From the NCBI GenBank assembly GCA_024195265.1, contig JAJLRJ010000006.1, positions 23,869,770 through 23,933,769 of the forward strand: 64,000 nt of DNA. Direction: 5' to 3'. This document shows, one piece after another, positions 25,801 through 41,004 of the stretch. The stretch comes from Dendrophyllia cribrosa. Lineage: Eukaryota; Cnidaria; Anthozoa; Scleractinia; Dendrophylliidae. A program made the position numbers and the translations under genes. The notes under the pieces were generated by a model. The model worked only from the letters and a program-made list of their open reading frames with translations, had not been told where the DNA came from and ran no database searches. How positions within the stretch are numbered: position 1 is the stretch's first letter; the number at the start of each line of letters is the position of its first letter.

Positions 25801-28800
25801 AATTGCAACTTTTTTAAGAGATCTGTAAGTCCACCGTTAGAGCAAAGATCATGGGTTTCATTCCCATTGAAGACTCGATATGTCCACAATTATAACGAAG
25901 GAAATTGACTTTTCTTTTATGCTTATAGAGTCACTTACCTCTTGCAGGACAGCCTTGGGCAAATCTGCATACGATGTCACAGGGAGCGTCTTTTTTGGCT
26001 GTTATGACATTGCACCTGGAACTTCTTGACCTGTATAAACAGTCTTCTCTAAAACAAGAAAGTTATAATGCAAGCCACGATGTACCTATGTGTTGATCAG
26101 AGTCTCTTTTCTCAGTAGCTTCACCGATATAGGATACGGTTTCAATGCAACTAAAGTCTCACATTTTCCTCCTGTGCTTTGTTTGTTTGCAAACTACAAT
26201 GTTTGAAGAACAACTTCAGAATTGTTGAGCAGCGACCATGGTTTTAAATACCATTACAAATTGCAACTTTTTTAAGAGATCTGTAAGTCCACCGTTGAAG
26301 CAAAGATCATGGGTTTTTTTCCCATTGAAGACTCGATATGTCCACAATTATAGCAAGGAAATCTATTTTTCTTTTATGCTTATACAGTCACTTACCTCTT
26401 GCGGGACAGCCTTGGGCAAATCTTCATACGATGTCACAGGAAGCGTCTTTTTTGGCTGTTATGACATTGCACCTGGAACTTCTTGACCTGTATAAACAGT
26501 CTTCTCTAAAACAAGGAAGTTATAATGCAAGCCACGATGTACCTATGTGTTTATCAGAGTCTCTTTTCTCAGTAGCTTCACCGATATAGGATACGGTTTC
26601 AATGCAACTAAAGTCTCACATTTTCCTCCTGTGCTTTGTTTGTTTGCAAACTACAATGTTTGAAGAACAACTTCAGAATTGTTGAGCAGCGACCATGGTT
26701 TTAAATACCATTACAAATTGCAACTTTTTTAAGAGATCTGTAAGTCCACCGTTGAAGCAAAGATCATGGGTTTTTTTCCCATTGAAGACTCGATATGTCC
26801 ACAATTATAGCAAGGAAATCTATTTTTCTTTTATGCTTATACAGTCACTTACCTCTTGCAGGACAGCCTTGGGTAAATCTCCATACGATGTCACAGGAAG
26901 CGTCTTCTTTGGCTGATCTGACACCTGGAATTCCTGACCTGTATAAACAGTCTTCTCAAGAACAAGGAATTTATAATGCACGCCACAGTATACCTGTGTG
27001 TTGATCAGCGTCTCTTTTCTTAGTAGCTTCACCGATATATAGCAAACGGTTTGAATGCAACTAAACTCACACATTTTCCTCCTGTGCTTTGTTTGTTTGC
27101 AAAATACAATGTTTGAAGAACAACTTCAGCATTGTTGAGCAGTTTACATGGTTTTGAATACCATTACAAATTTCAACTTGTGATAGAGACCAGTAGGTGC
27201 ACCGTAAAAGCAAAGATCATGGGTTTCATTCCCGTTAAAGTCTGGATATGTCCACAATTATAGCGAAGGAAATCGATTTTTCTTTTATGGTCATACAGTC
27301 ACTTAACTCTTGCAGGACAGCCTTGGGTAAATCTCCATACGATGTCACAGGAAGCGTCTTCTTTGGCTGATCTGACACCTGGAATTCCTGACCTGTATAA
27401 ACAGTCTTTTCAAGAACAAGGAATTTATAATGCAAGCCACAGTATACCTATGTGTTGATCAGAGTCTCTATTCTAAGTAGGTTCACCGATATAGCAAACG
27501 GTTTGAATGCAACTAAACTCTCACATTTTCCTCTACTGCTTTGTTTGTTTTCAAACTACAATGTTTGAAGAACAACTTCAGAATTGTTGAGCAGCGACTA
27601 TGGATTGGAATACCATTACAAATTGCAACTTTTTAAAGAGATCTGTAAGTCCAACGTTAAAGCAAAGATCTTGGGTTTTATTCCCATCGAAGACTCGATA
27701 TGTCCACAATTATAGCGAAGGAAATCGATTTTTCTTTTACACTTATACCGTCACTTATCTCTTGCAGGACAGCCCTGCGCAAATCTTCATACGACGTCAC
27801 AGGAAGCGTCTTTTTTGGCTGTTATGACAACTGGAACTTCCTCACCTGTATAAATAGTCTTCTCAAGAACAAGGAAGTTATAATGCAAGCCACAGTATAC
27901 CTATGTGTTGATCAGAGTCTGTTTTCTCAGTAGCTTCACCGATATAGCAAACGGTTTGAATGCAACTAAAGTCCCACATTTTCCTCCTGTGCTTTGTTTG
28001 TTTGCCAACTACAATGTTTGAAGAACAACTTCAGAATTGTTGAGCAGCGACCATGGTTTTAAATACCATTACAAATTGCAACTTTTTAAAGAGATCTGTG
28101 AGTCCACCGTTAAAGCAAAGATCATGGGTTTCATTCCCATTAAAGACTCGATATGTCCACAATTATAACGAAGGAAATCGATTTTTCTTTTATGCTTATA
28201 CAGTCACTTACTTCTTGTAAGACAGCCTCGGGCAAACTCCATACGATGTCAAAGGAAGCGTCTTCTTTGGCTGTTATGACACCTGGAAATTCCTGACCTG
28301 TATAAACAGTCTTCTCAAGAACAAGGAAGTTATAATGGAAACCACAGTGTACCAATGTGTTGATCAGAGTCTCTTTTCTCAGTAGCTTCACCGATATAGC
28401 AAACGGTTCGAATGCAACTAAACTCTGACATTTTCCTCCTCTGTTTTGTTTGTTTGCAAACTACAATGTTTGAAGATCAACTTCAGAATTGTTTGGCAGC
28501 GACCATGGGTTTGAATACCAATACAAATTGCAAATTTTTATAGAGACCTGTAAGTCCACCGTTAAAGCAAAGATCATGGGTTTCATTCCCATTAAAGACT
28601 CGATATGTCCACAATTATAACGAAGGAAATCGATTTTTCTTTTACGCTTATACAGTCACTTACCTCTTGTAAGACAGCCTCGGGCAAACCTCCATACGAT
28701 GTCAAAGGAAGCGTCTTCTTTGGCTGTTATGACACCTGGAACTTCCTGACCTGTATAAACAGTCTTCTCAAGAACAAAGAAGTTATAATGCAAGCCACAG

Positions 28801-31800
28801 TGTACCTATGTGTTGATCAGAGTCTCTTTTCTCAGTAGCTGCACCGATATAGCAAACGGTTTGAATGCAACAAAACTCTCACATTTTCCTCCTGTGCTTT
28901 GTTTGTTCGCAAACTACAATGTTTGAGAACAACTTCAGAATTGTTGAGCAGCGACCATGGTTATGAATACCATTACAAATTGCAACTTTTTAAAGAGATC
29001 TGTAAGTCCACCATTAAAGCAAAATCATGGGTTTCATTCCCATTGAGGACTCGATATGTCCACAATTATAACGAAGGAAATCGATTTTTCTTTTATGCTT
29101 ATACAGTCACTTACCTCTTCCAGGACAGCCTTGGACAAATCTCCTTACGATGTCACAAGAAGCGTCTTCTTTGGCTGTCATGACAACTGGAACTTCCTGA
29201 CGTGTATAAACAGTCTTCTCAAGAACAAGGAAGTTAGAATGCAAGCCACAGTTTACCTATGTGTTGATCAGAGACTCTTTTCCCAGTAGCTTCACCGATA
29301 TAGCAAACGGTTTGAATGCAACTAAAGTCTCACATTTTCCTCCTGTGCTTTGTTTGTTCGCAAACTAGAATGTTTGAAGAACAACTTCAGAATTGTTGAG
29401 CAGCGACCATGGTTATGAATACCATTACAAATTGCAACTTTTTAAAGAGATCTGTAAGTCCACCATTAAAGCAAAGAGCATGGGTTTCATTCCCATTAAA
29501 GACTGGATATGTCCACAATTATGGCGAAGGAAATCGATTTTTCTTTTATGCTTATACAGTCACTTACCTCTTTCAAGACAGCCTTGGACAAATCTCCTTA
29601 CGATGTCACAAGAAGCGTCTTCTTTGGCTGTCATGACAACTGGAACTTCCTGACGTGTATAAACAGTCTTCTCAAGAACAAGGAAGTTAGAATGCAAGCC
29701 ACAGTATACCTATGTGTTGATGAGAGTCTCTTTTCAATGCAACTGAAGTCTGACATTTTCTTCCTGTGCTTTGTTTGTTTGAAAACTCCACTCTTGGAAG
29801 AGTAACTTTAGAATTGTTGAGCAGGGACCATGGTTTTGAATGCGATTACTGTTCGTCCTTTCAACTTTTGGTAGTTATCGGTAGGGTCACCTTTAACAAC
29901 AAAGATCATGGGTTTGATTTCCATTAAAGACTCGATATGTCCACAATTATAGCGAAGGAAATCGATTTTTCTTTTGTGCTTATACAGTCACTTACATCTT
30001 GTAGGACAGCCTCGGGAAAATTTCCATACGCTGTCACAGGAAGCATCTTCTTGGGCTGTTATGACACCTGGAACTTCCTGACCTATGTAACCAGTCTTCT
30101 CAAGAACAAGGAAGTTATAATGCAAGCCACGGGGTACCTATGTGTTGATCAGAGTCTCTTTTCTCAGTAGCTTCACCGATATGGCAAACGGTTTGAATGC
30201 AACTAAAGTCTCACATTTTCCTCCTGTGCTTTGTTTGTTTGCAAACTACAACGTTTGAAGAGCAACTTCAGAATTGTTGAGCAGCGACCATGGTTTTGAA
30301 TACCAATACAAATTGCAAATTTTTATAGAGACCTGAAAGTCCACCGTTAAAGCAAAGATCATGGCTTTGATTCCCATTGAAGACTCGATATGTCCACAAT
30401 TATAGCAAGGAAATCGATTTTTCTTTTATGCTTATACAGTCACTTACCTCTTGCAGGACAGGCTTGGGCAAATCTCCATACGATGTCACAGGAAGCGTCT
30501 TCTTTGGCTGTTATGATACCTGGAACTTCCTGACCTGTATAAACAGTCTTCTGAAGAACAAGGATGTTACAATGCAAGCCACAGTATACCTATGTGTTGA
30601 TCACAGTCTCTTTTCTCAGTAGCTGCACCGATATAGCAAACGGTTTGAATGCAACTAAAGCCTCACATTTTCCTCCTGTGCTTTGTTTGTTTGCAAACTA
30701 CAATGTTTGAAGAACAACTTCAGGATTGTTGAGCAGCGACCATGGTTTTGAACACCATTACAAATTGCAACTTTTTGAAGAGATCTGTAAGTCCAACGTT
30801 AAAGCAAAGTTCATGGGTTTCATTCCCATCGAAGACTCGATATGTCCACAATTATAGCGAAGGAAATCGATTTTTCTTTTTTGCTTATACAGTCACTTAC
30901 CTTTTGTAGGACAGCCTTGTGCAAATTTCCACACCATGCCACAGGAAGCGTCTTTTTTGGCTGTTATGACAAGTGGAACTTCCTGACCTGTATAAACAGT
31001 CTTCTCAAGAACAAGGAAGTTAGAATGCAAGCCACAGTTTACCTATGTGTTGATCAGAGTCTCCTTTCTCAGTAGCTTGACCGATATAGCAAACGGTTTG
31101 AATGCAACTAAAGTCTCACATTTTCCTCCTGTGCTTTGTTTGTTCGCAAACTACAATGTTTGAAGAACAACCTCAGAATTGTTGAGCAGCGGCCATGGGT
31201 TTGAATACCATTACAAATTTCAACTTTTGATAGAGACCAGTAGGTGCACCGTTAAAGCAAAGATCATGGGTTTCATTCCCGTTAAAGTCTGGATATGTCC
31301 ACAAGTATAGCGAAGGAAATCGATTTCTCTTTTATGCTTATACAGTCACTTACCTCTTGCAGGACAGCCTTGGGCAAATCTCCATACGATGTCACAGGAA
31401 GCGTCTTCTTTGGCTGTTATGATACTTTGAACTTCCTGACCTGTACAAACAGTCTTCTGAAGAACAAGGAAGTTATAATGCAAGCCACAGTATACCTATG
31501 TGTTGACTAGAGTCTCTTTTCTCAGTAGCTGCACCGATATAGCAAACGGTTTGAATGCAACTAAAGTCTCACATTTTCCTCCTGTGCTTTGTTTGTTTGC
31601 AAACTACAATGTTTGAAGAACAACTTCAGAATTGTTGAGCAGCGACCATGGTTTTGAATACCATTACAAATTGCAACTTTTTAAAGAGATCGGTAAGTCC
31701 AACGTTAAAGCAAAGATCATGGGTTTCATTCCCATCGAAGACTCGATATGTCCACAATTGTAGCGAAGGAAATCGATTTTTCTTTTCTGCTTATACAGTC

Positions 31801-34800
31801 ACTTACCTCTTGTAGGACAGCCTTGGGCGAATTTCCACACGATGCCACAGGAAGCGTCTTTTTTGGCTGTTATGACAACTGGAACTTCCTGACCTGTATA
31901 AACAGTGTTCCCAAGAACAAAGAAGTTAGAATGCAAGCTACAGTTTACCTATGTGTTGATCAGAGTCTCTTTTGTCAGTAGCTTCACCGATATAGCAAAC
32001 GGTTTGAATGCAACTAAACTCTCACATTTTCCTCCTGTCCTTTGTTTGTTTGCAAACTACAATGTATGAAGAGCAACTTCAGAATTGTTGAGCAGTTTCC
32101 ATGGTTTTGAATACCATTACAAATTTCAACTTGTAATAGAGACCAGTAGGTGCACCGTTAAAGCAAAGATCATGGGTTTCATTCCCGTTAAAGTCTGGAT
32201 ATGTCCACAATTATAGCGAAGGTAATAGATTTTTCATTTATGCTTATACAGTCACTTACCTCTTGCAGGACAGCCTTGGGCAAATCTTTATACGATGTCA
32301 CAGGAAGCGTCTTCTTTGGCTGTTATGACACCTGGAACTTCCTGACATGTATAAACAGTCTTCTCAAAAACAAGGAAGTTATAATGCAAGCCACAGTGTA
32401 CCTATGCGTTGATCACAGTCTCTTTTCTCAGTAGCTTCACCGATATAGGATACGGTTTGAATGCAACTAAAGTCTCACGTTTTCCTCCTGTGCTTTGTTT
32501 GTTTGCAAACTACAATGTTTGAAGAACAACTTCAGAATTGTTGAGTAGCGACCATGGTTTTAAATACCATTACAAATTGCAACTTTTTAAAGAGATCTGT
32601 AAGTCCACCTTTAAAGCAAAGATCATGGGTTTGATTCCCATTGAAGACTCGATATGTCCACAGTTAGAGCAAGGAAGTTTATTTTTCTTTTATACTTGAA
32701 CAGTCACTTACCTCTTGCAGGGCAGCCTTGGGCAAATCTTCAAACGATGTCACAGGAAGCGTCTTTTTTGGCTGTTATGACATCTGGAACTTCCTGACCT
32801 GTATAAACAGTCTTCCCAAGAACAAGGAAGTTATAATGCAAGCCACAGTATACCTATGTGTTGATCAGAGTCTCTTTTCTCAGTAGCTTCACCGATATAG
32901 GAAACGGTTTGAATGCAACTAAACTCTCACATTATCCTCCTGAGCTTTGTTTGTTTGCAAACTACAATGTTTGAAGAACAACTTCAGAATTGTTAAGCAG
33001 CGACCATGGTTTTGAGTACCATTAAAAAATGGCAACTTTTTAAAGAGATCTGGAAGTCCACCGTTAAAGCAAAGATCATGGCTTTCATTCCCATTGAAGA
33101 CTCGATATGTCCACAATTATAACGAAGGAAATCGATTTTTCGTTTATGCTGATACAGTCACTTACCTCTTGCAGGACAGCTTTAAGCAAATCTCCATACG
33201 ATGTCACAGGAAGCGTCTTCCTTGGCTGTTATGAAACCTGGAACTTCCTGACCTGTATAAACAGTCTTCTTAAGAACAAGGAAGTTAGAATGCAAGCCAC
33301 AGTTTACCTATGTGTTGATCAGAGTCTCTTTTCTCAGCAACTTCACCGATATAGCAAACGGTTTGAATATAACTGTAGTCTCTTATTTTCCTCCTGTGCT
33401 TTGTTTGTTTGCAAACTACAATGTTTGAAGAGCAACTTCAGAATTGCTGAGCAGCGACCATGATTTTGAATAGAATTACAAATTGCAACTTTTTAAAGAG
33501 ATCTGTAAGTCCACCGTTAAAGCGAAGATCATGGGTTTCATTCCCATTGAAGACTCGATATGTCCACAATTATAACGAAGGAAATCGATTTTTCTTTTAT
33601 CCTTATACAGTCACTTACCTCTTGCAGGACAGCCGCGTGCAAATCTCTATACGATGTCACAGAAATCGTCATGTGTGGCTCTTTTGTCACCTGCAACTTC
33701 CTGACCTAAATAAACATTCTTCTCAAGAACAAGGAAGTTAGAATGCAAAAATGAGTTTAGCTATGTTTTGCAGGACAGCCTTGGGCAAATCTCCATACGA
33801 TGTCACAGGAAGCGTCTTCTTTGGCTGTTTTTAAACCTGGAACTTTATGACGTGTATAAACAGTCTTCTCAAGAACAAGGAAGTTAGAATACAAGCCACA
33901 GTTTACCTATGTGTTGATCAGAGTCTCTTTTCTCAGCAATTTCACCGAAATAGCAAACGGTTTGAATACAACTGAAGTCTCACATTTTCCTCCTGTGCTT
34001 TGTTTGTTTGCAAACTACAATGTTTGAAGAAAAACTTCAGAATTGTTGAGCAGCGACCATGGTTTTGAATACCATTACAAATTGCAGCTGTTTAAAGAGA
34101 TCTGTAAGTGCAACGTTAAAGCAAAGATCATGGGTTTCATTCCCATCGAAGACTCAAGATGTCCACAATTACAGCGAAGGAAATCGATTTTTCTTTTATG
34201 CTTATAGAGTCACTTACCTCTTGCAGGACAGCCTCGGGCAAATCTTCATACGATGTCACAGGAAGCGTCTTTTTTGGCTGTTATGACAACTGGAACTTCG
34301 TGACCTGTATAAACAGTGTTCTCAAGAACAAGGAAGTTAGAATGCAAGCCACAGTTTACCCATGTGTTGATCAGAGTCTCTTTTTCTCAGTAGCTTCACC
34401 GATATAGCAAACGGTTTGAATGCAACTAAAGTCTCATATTTTCCTCCTGTACTTTGTTTGTTTGCAAACTACAATGTTTGAAGAAGAACTTCAGAATTGT
34501 TGAGCAGCGACCATGGTTTTCAATACCATTACAAATTGCAACTTTTTAAAGAGATCTGGAAGTCAAACGTTAAAGCAAAGATCATAGGTTTCATTTCCAG
34601 TGAAGACTCGATATGTCCACAATTATAACAAAGGAAATCGATTTTTCTTTTATGCTGATATAGTCACTTACCTCTTGCAGGACAGCCTTGGGCAAATCTC
34701 CATACGATGTCACAGGAAGCGTCTTGTTTGGCTGTTATGACACCTGGAACTTCCTGCCCTGTATAAACAGTCTTCTCAAGAACAAAGAAGTTAGAATGCA

Positions 34801-37800
34801 AGCTACAGTTTACCTATGTGTTGATGAGAGTCTCTTTTTTCAGTAGCTTCACCGATATAGCAAACGGTTTGAATGCATCTAAACTCTCACATTTTCCTCC
34901 TGTGCTTTGTTTGTTTGCAAACTACAATGTTTGAAGAACAACTTCAGAATTGTTGAGCAGGTTCCATGGTTTTGAATACGATTACAACTTTGTATAGAGA
35001 CCTGTAAGTCCACCGTTAAAGCAAAGATCATGGGTTTCATTCCCATTGAAGACTCGATATGTCCACGATTGGAGCAAAGGAAATCGATTTTTCTTTTATG
35101 CTTATACAGTCACTTAGTTCTTGTAGGACAGCCTCTGGCAAATCTCTATACGATGTCACAGAAATCGTCTTGTTTGGCTGTTATGACACCTGGAACTTCC
35201 TGACCTAAATAAACAGTCTTCTCAAGAACAAGGAAGTTAGAATGCAAAAATGAGTTTAGCTATGTTTTAAATAGCGTCTCTTTGTCGCAGTAGCTTCACC
35301 GATATAGCAAACGGTTTGAATGCAACTAAAGTCTCACATTTTCCTCCTGTGCTTTGTTTGTTTGAAAACGACACTGTTGGAAGAAAAACTTCAGAATTGT
35401 TGAGCAGGGACCATGCTTTTGAATGTGATTACTGTTCGTCCTTTACAACGTTTGGTAGATCCCGGTAGGGTCACCGTTAACAGCAAAGATCATGGGTTTC
35501 ATTCCCATTCAAGGCTCGATATGTCCACAATTATAACGAAGGAAATCGATTTTTCTTTTATGCTTATACAGTGACTCACCTCTTGCAGGACAGCCTTGGG
35601 CAAATTTCCATACGATGCCACAGAAAGCGTCTTTTCTGGCTGTTGTGACAACTGGAACTTCCTGACCTGTATAAACTGTCTTCTCAAGAACAAGGAAGTT
35701 ATAATGCAAGCTACAGTTTACCTATGTGTTGATCAGAGTCTCTTTTTTCAGTAGCTTCACCGATATAGCAAACGGTTTGAATGCATCTAAACTCTCACAT
35801 TATCCTCGTGTGCTTTGTTTGTTTGCAAACTACAATGTTTCAAGAACAACTTCAGAATTGTTGAGCAGCGACCATGGTTTTGAATACCATTACAAATTTC
35901 AACTTTTGATAGAGACCAGTAGGTGCACCGTTAAAGCAAAGATCATGGGTTTCATTCCCGTTAAAGTCTGGATATGTCCACAATTATAGCGAAGGAAATC
36001 GATTTTTCTTTTATGCTTATACAGTCACTTACCTCTTGCAGGACAGCCTTGGGTAAATCTCCGTACGATGTCACAGGAAGCGTCTTCGTTGGCTGTTATG
36101 ACACCTGGAACTTCCTGAAGTGTATAAACAGTCTTTTCAAGAACAAGGAAGTTATAATGCAAGCCACGGTATACCTATGTGTTGATCAGAGTCTCTTTGC
36201 TCAGTAGCTTCACCGATATAGTTTGTTTGCAAACTACAATGTTTGAAGAACAACTTCAGAATTGTTGAGCAGCGACCATGGTTTTGAATACCATTACAAA
36301 TTGCAACTTTTGATAGAGACCAGTAGGTGCACCGTCAAAGCAAAGATCATGGGTTCCATTCCCGTTAAAATCTGGATATGTCCACAATTATAGCGAAGGA
36401 AATCCATTTTTCTTTTATGCTTATACAGTCACTTACCTCTTGCAGGACAGCCTTGGGCAAATCTCCATACGATGTCACAGGGAGCGTCTTTTCTGGCTGT
36501 TATGACAACTGGAACTTCCTGACCTGTATAAACAGTCTTCTCAATAACAAGGAAGTTAGAATGCAAGCCACAGGTTACCTATGTGTTGATCAGAGTCTCT
36601 TTTCTCAGTAGCTTTACCGATATAGCAAACGGTTTGAATGCAACTAAACTCTTACATTTTCCTCCTGTGCTTTGTTTGTTTGCAAACTACAATGTTTGAA
36701 GAGCAACTTCAGAATTTTTGAGCAGGTTCCATGGTTTTGAATACCATTACAAATTTCAACTTGTGATAAAGACCAGTAGGTGCACCGTTAAAGCAAAGAT
36801 CATGGGTTTCATTCCCGTTAAAGTCTGGATATGTCCACAATTATAGCGAAGGTAATAGATTTTTCATTTATGCTATACAGTCACTTACCTCTTGCAGGAC
36901 AGCCTTGGGCAAATCTTCATACGATGTCACAGGAAGCGTCTTTTTTGGCTGTTATGACACCTGGAACTTCCTAACCTGTATAAACAGTCTTCTCAAGAAT
37001 AAGGAAGTTATAATGCAAGCCACAGTATACATATGTGTTAATCAGAGTCTCTTTTCTCAGTAGCTTCACCGATATAGTAAACGGTTTGAATGCAACTAAA
37101 CTCTCACATTTTCCTAGTGTGCTTTGTTTGTTTGCAAACTACAATGTTTGAAGAGGAACTTCAGAATTGTTGAGCAGCGACCATGGTTTTGAATACCAAT
37201 ACAAATTGCAAATTTTTATAGAGACCTGTAAGTCCACCGTTAAAGCAAAGATCATGGGTTTGATTCCCATTGAAGACTCGATATGTCCACAATTATAGCG
37301 AAGAAAATCGATTTTTCTTTAATGCTTATACAGTCACTTACCTCTTGCAGGACAGACTTGGGCAAATCTCCATACGATGTCACAGAAAGCGTCTTCTTTG
37401 GCTGTTATGACAACTGGAACTTCCTGACCTGTATAAACAGTCTTCTCAAGAACAAGGAAGTTAGAATGCAAAAAAGAGTTTAGCTATGTTTTGAAGAGCG
37501 TCTCGTTGTCGCAGTAGCTTCACCGATATTGCAAACGGTTTGAATGCAACTAAAGTTTCACATTTTCCTTCTGTGCTTTGTTTTTTGCAAACTACAATGT
37601 TTGAAAAGCAACTTTAGAATTGTTGAGCAGGGACCATGGTTTTGAATACCATTACAAATTGCAACTTTTAATACAGACCATTAGGTGCACCGTTAAAGCC
37701 AAGATCAAGGGTTTCATTCCCATTAAAGACTGGATATGTCCACAATTATACCGAAGAAAATCGATTTTTCTTTTATGCTTAGACAGTCACTTACGTCCTG

Positions 37801-37931
37801 CAGGACAGCCTCGGTCAAATCCCTATGCGATGACACAGGAAGCGTCTTGTTTGGCTGTTATGACACCTGGAACTTCCTCACCTAAATAAACAGTCTTCTG
37901 AAGAACAAGGAAGTTATAATGCAAGCCACAG

Positions 37932-38088
37932 TTTGAGTAGTACTGTAGCTCTTCCAGACCTCTAATTTTATTGGCCCCGTAGTACTGTAGCTTCTATTGT
38001 TTTTAGGTCTAGGGCTATTGTTTGTGTTGTTTAACCTATTGTTTCGTTAACCAGTCACTGAGCTTGTTTGGAAAGGTACAGTCTCTCC
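37932..38088. other. Non-satellite filler within the array
   Basis: About 155 bp that do not match the monomer interrupt the array between a unit ending at CCACAGTTTGAG and one resuming at AAGATCATGGG. TAGTACTGTAGCT occurs twice (about 37,937 and 37,980). The same word precedes the TTCACCGATGTAGC segment of two satellite units near 41,486 and 44,792, so the filler shares ancestry with satellite variants. No coding content. Confidence 0.6.
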
Positions 38089-41004
38089 CAAGATCATGGG
38101 TATGATTCCCATTGAAGACTCGATATGTCTACAATTATAGCGAAGGAAAACGATTTTTGTGTTATGCTTATACAGTCACTTACCTCTTGTAGGCAAAAAT
38201 CGGATAAATCTCCATAAGATGTCACAGGAAGCACCTTGTTTGGTTGTTATGACACCTGGAACTTACTGAGCTGTGTAAACGGTCCTCTGATGAACAAGGA
38301 AAATAGAATGCAAGCCACAGTTTACCTATGTGTTGATCAGAGTCTCTTGTCTCAGTAGCTTCACCGATATAGCAAAGGGTTTGAATGCAACTATAGTCTC
38401 ACATTTTCCAAAGATCATGGGTTTCATTCCCCTTAAAGCCTGGGTATGTGCACAATTATAGCGAAGCAAATCGATTTTTCTTTTATGCACATACAGTCAC
38501 TTACCTCTTTTAGGACAGCCTTGCGCAAATCTCCATAAGATCTCACAGAAAGCGTCTTCTTTGGCTGTTACGACATCTGGAACTTCCTGACCTGTGTAAA
38601 CAGTCTTCTCAAGAACAAGGAAGTTATAATGCAAGCCACAGTTTACCTATGTGTTGATCATAGTTTCTTTTCTCACTAGCTTAACCGATATAGCAAACGG
38701 TTTGAATGCAACCAAAGTCTCACATTTTCCTGCTGTGTTTTGTTTGTTTGCAAACTACAATGTTTGAAGAGCAACTTCAGAATTATTGAGCGGGGACCAT
38801 GGTTTTCAATACCATTAAAAATTGCAACTTTTGATAGAGAGCAGTAGGTGCACCCTTAAAGCATATAACATGGGTTTCATTCCCATTGAAGACTCGATAT
38901 GTCCACAATTGTAGAGAAGGAAATCGATTTTTCTTTTATGCTTATACAGTCACTTACATCTTGCACGACAGCCTTGGGCAAATCTCCATACGATGTCACA
39001 GGAAGCGTCTTCTTTGGCTGTTATGACACCTGGAACTTCCTGACCTGTATAAACAGTCTTCTCAAGAACAAGGAAGTTATAATGCAAGCCACAGTTTACC
39101 TATGTGTTGATCATAGTCTCTTTTTGCACTAGCTTCACCGATATAGCAAACGGTTTGAATGCAACCAAAGTCTCACATTTTTCTCCTGTGTTTTGTTTGT
39201 TTGCAAACTACAATGTTTGAAGAGCATCTTCAGAATTATTGAGCAGGGACCATGGTTTTCAATACCATTAAAATTGCAACTTTTGATAGAGAGCAGTAGG
39301 TGCACCCTTAAAGCATATAACATGGGTTTCATTCCCATTAAAGACTCGATATGTCCACAATTGTAGAGAAGGAAATCGATTTTTCTTTTATGCTTATACA
39401 GTCACTTACATCTTGCAGGACAGCCTTGGGCAAATCTCCATACGATGTCACAGGAAGCGTCTTCTTTGGCTGTTATGACACCTGGAACTTCCTGACCTGT
39501 ATAAACAGTCTTCTCAAGAACAAGGAAGGTAAAATTCAAACCCCAGTTTACCTATGTGTTGATCATAGTCTCTTCTCTCAGTAGCTACACCGATATAGCA
39601 AACGGTTTGAATGCAACTAAAGAGTCACATTTTCCTCCTGTGCTTTATTTGTTTGCAAACTACAATGTTTGAAGAGCAACTTCAGAATTGTTGAGCAGGG
39701 ACCATGGTTTTTTAATTTCATTACAAATTGAACTTTTGATAGAGACCAGTAGGTGCACCGTTAAAGCATAGATCATGGATTTCGTTCCCATTGAGGACTC
39801 GATATGTCCACAATTGTGGGGAAGGAAATCGATTTTTCTTTTATGCTTATACAGTAACTTACCTCTTGCAGGACAGCCTTGGGCAAATCTCCATACGATG
39901 TCACAGGAAGCGTCTTCTTTTTCTGTTATGACACCTGGAACTTCCTGACCTGTATAAACAGTCTTCTGAAGAACAAGGAAGTTATAATGAAGGCCACAGT
40001 TACCTATGTGTTGATCAGAGTCTCTTTTCTTAGTAGCTTCACCGATATAGCAAACGGTTTCAATGCAACTAAAGAGTTACATTTTCCTCCTGTGCTTTGT
40101 TTGTTTGCAAACTACAATGTTTGAAGAGCAACTTCAGAATTGTTGAGCAGGGACCATGGTTTTGAATAGCGTTACAAATTGCAACTTTTGATAGAGACCA
40201 GTAAGTGCACCATTAAAGCAAAGATCACGGGTTTCATTCCCATTAAAGACTGGATATGTCCACAATTATAGCGAAGGAAATCGATTTTTCTTTTATCCTT
40301 ATACGGTCACTTACCTAATGCAGGACAGCCTCTAGCAAATTTCCATACGACGTCACAGGAAGCGTCTTCTTTGGCTGTTATGACACCTGGAACATCCTGA
40401 CCTGTATAAACAGTCTTCTCAAGAACAAGAAAGTTATAATGCAAGCCACAGTTTACCTATTTGTTGATCTGCGTCTCTTTTCTGAGTAGCTTCACCGATA
40501 TAGCAAACCGTTTGAATGCAACTAAAGTCTCACATTTTCCTCCTGTGCTTTGTTTGTTTGCAAACTACAATGTTTGAAGAGCAACTTCAGAATTGTTGAG
40601 CACGGACCATGGTTTTGAATACCATTAGAAATTGCAACTTTTGATACACACCAGTAGGTGCACCGTTAAAGCAAAGACCATGGGTTTCATTCCCATTAAA
40701 GAATGGATATGTCCACAATTATAGCGAAGGAAATCGATTTTTCTTTTATGCTTATATAGTCAATTACCTCTTGCAAGACAGCCTTGGGCAAATCTCTATA
40801 CGATGTCAAAGGAAGCGTCCTCTTTGGCTGTTATGACACCTGGAACTTCCTGACCTGTATAAACAGTCTTCTCAAGAACAAGGAAGTTATAATTCAAGGC
40901 ACAGTTTACCCATGTGTTGATCAGAGTCTCTTTTCTCAGTAGCTTCACCGATATAGCAAACCGTTTGAATGCAACTAAAGTCTCACATTTTCCTCCTGTG
41001 CTTT

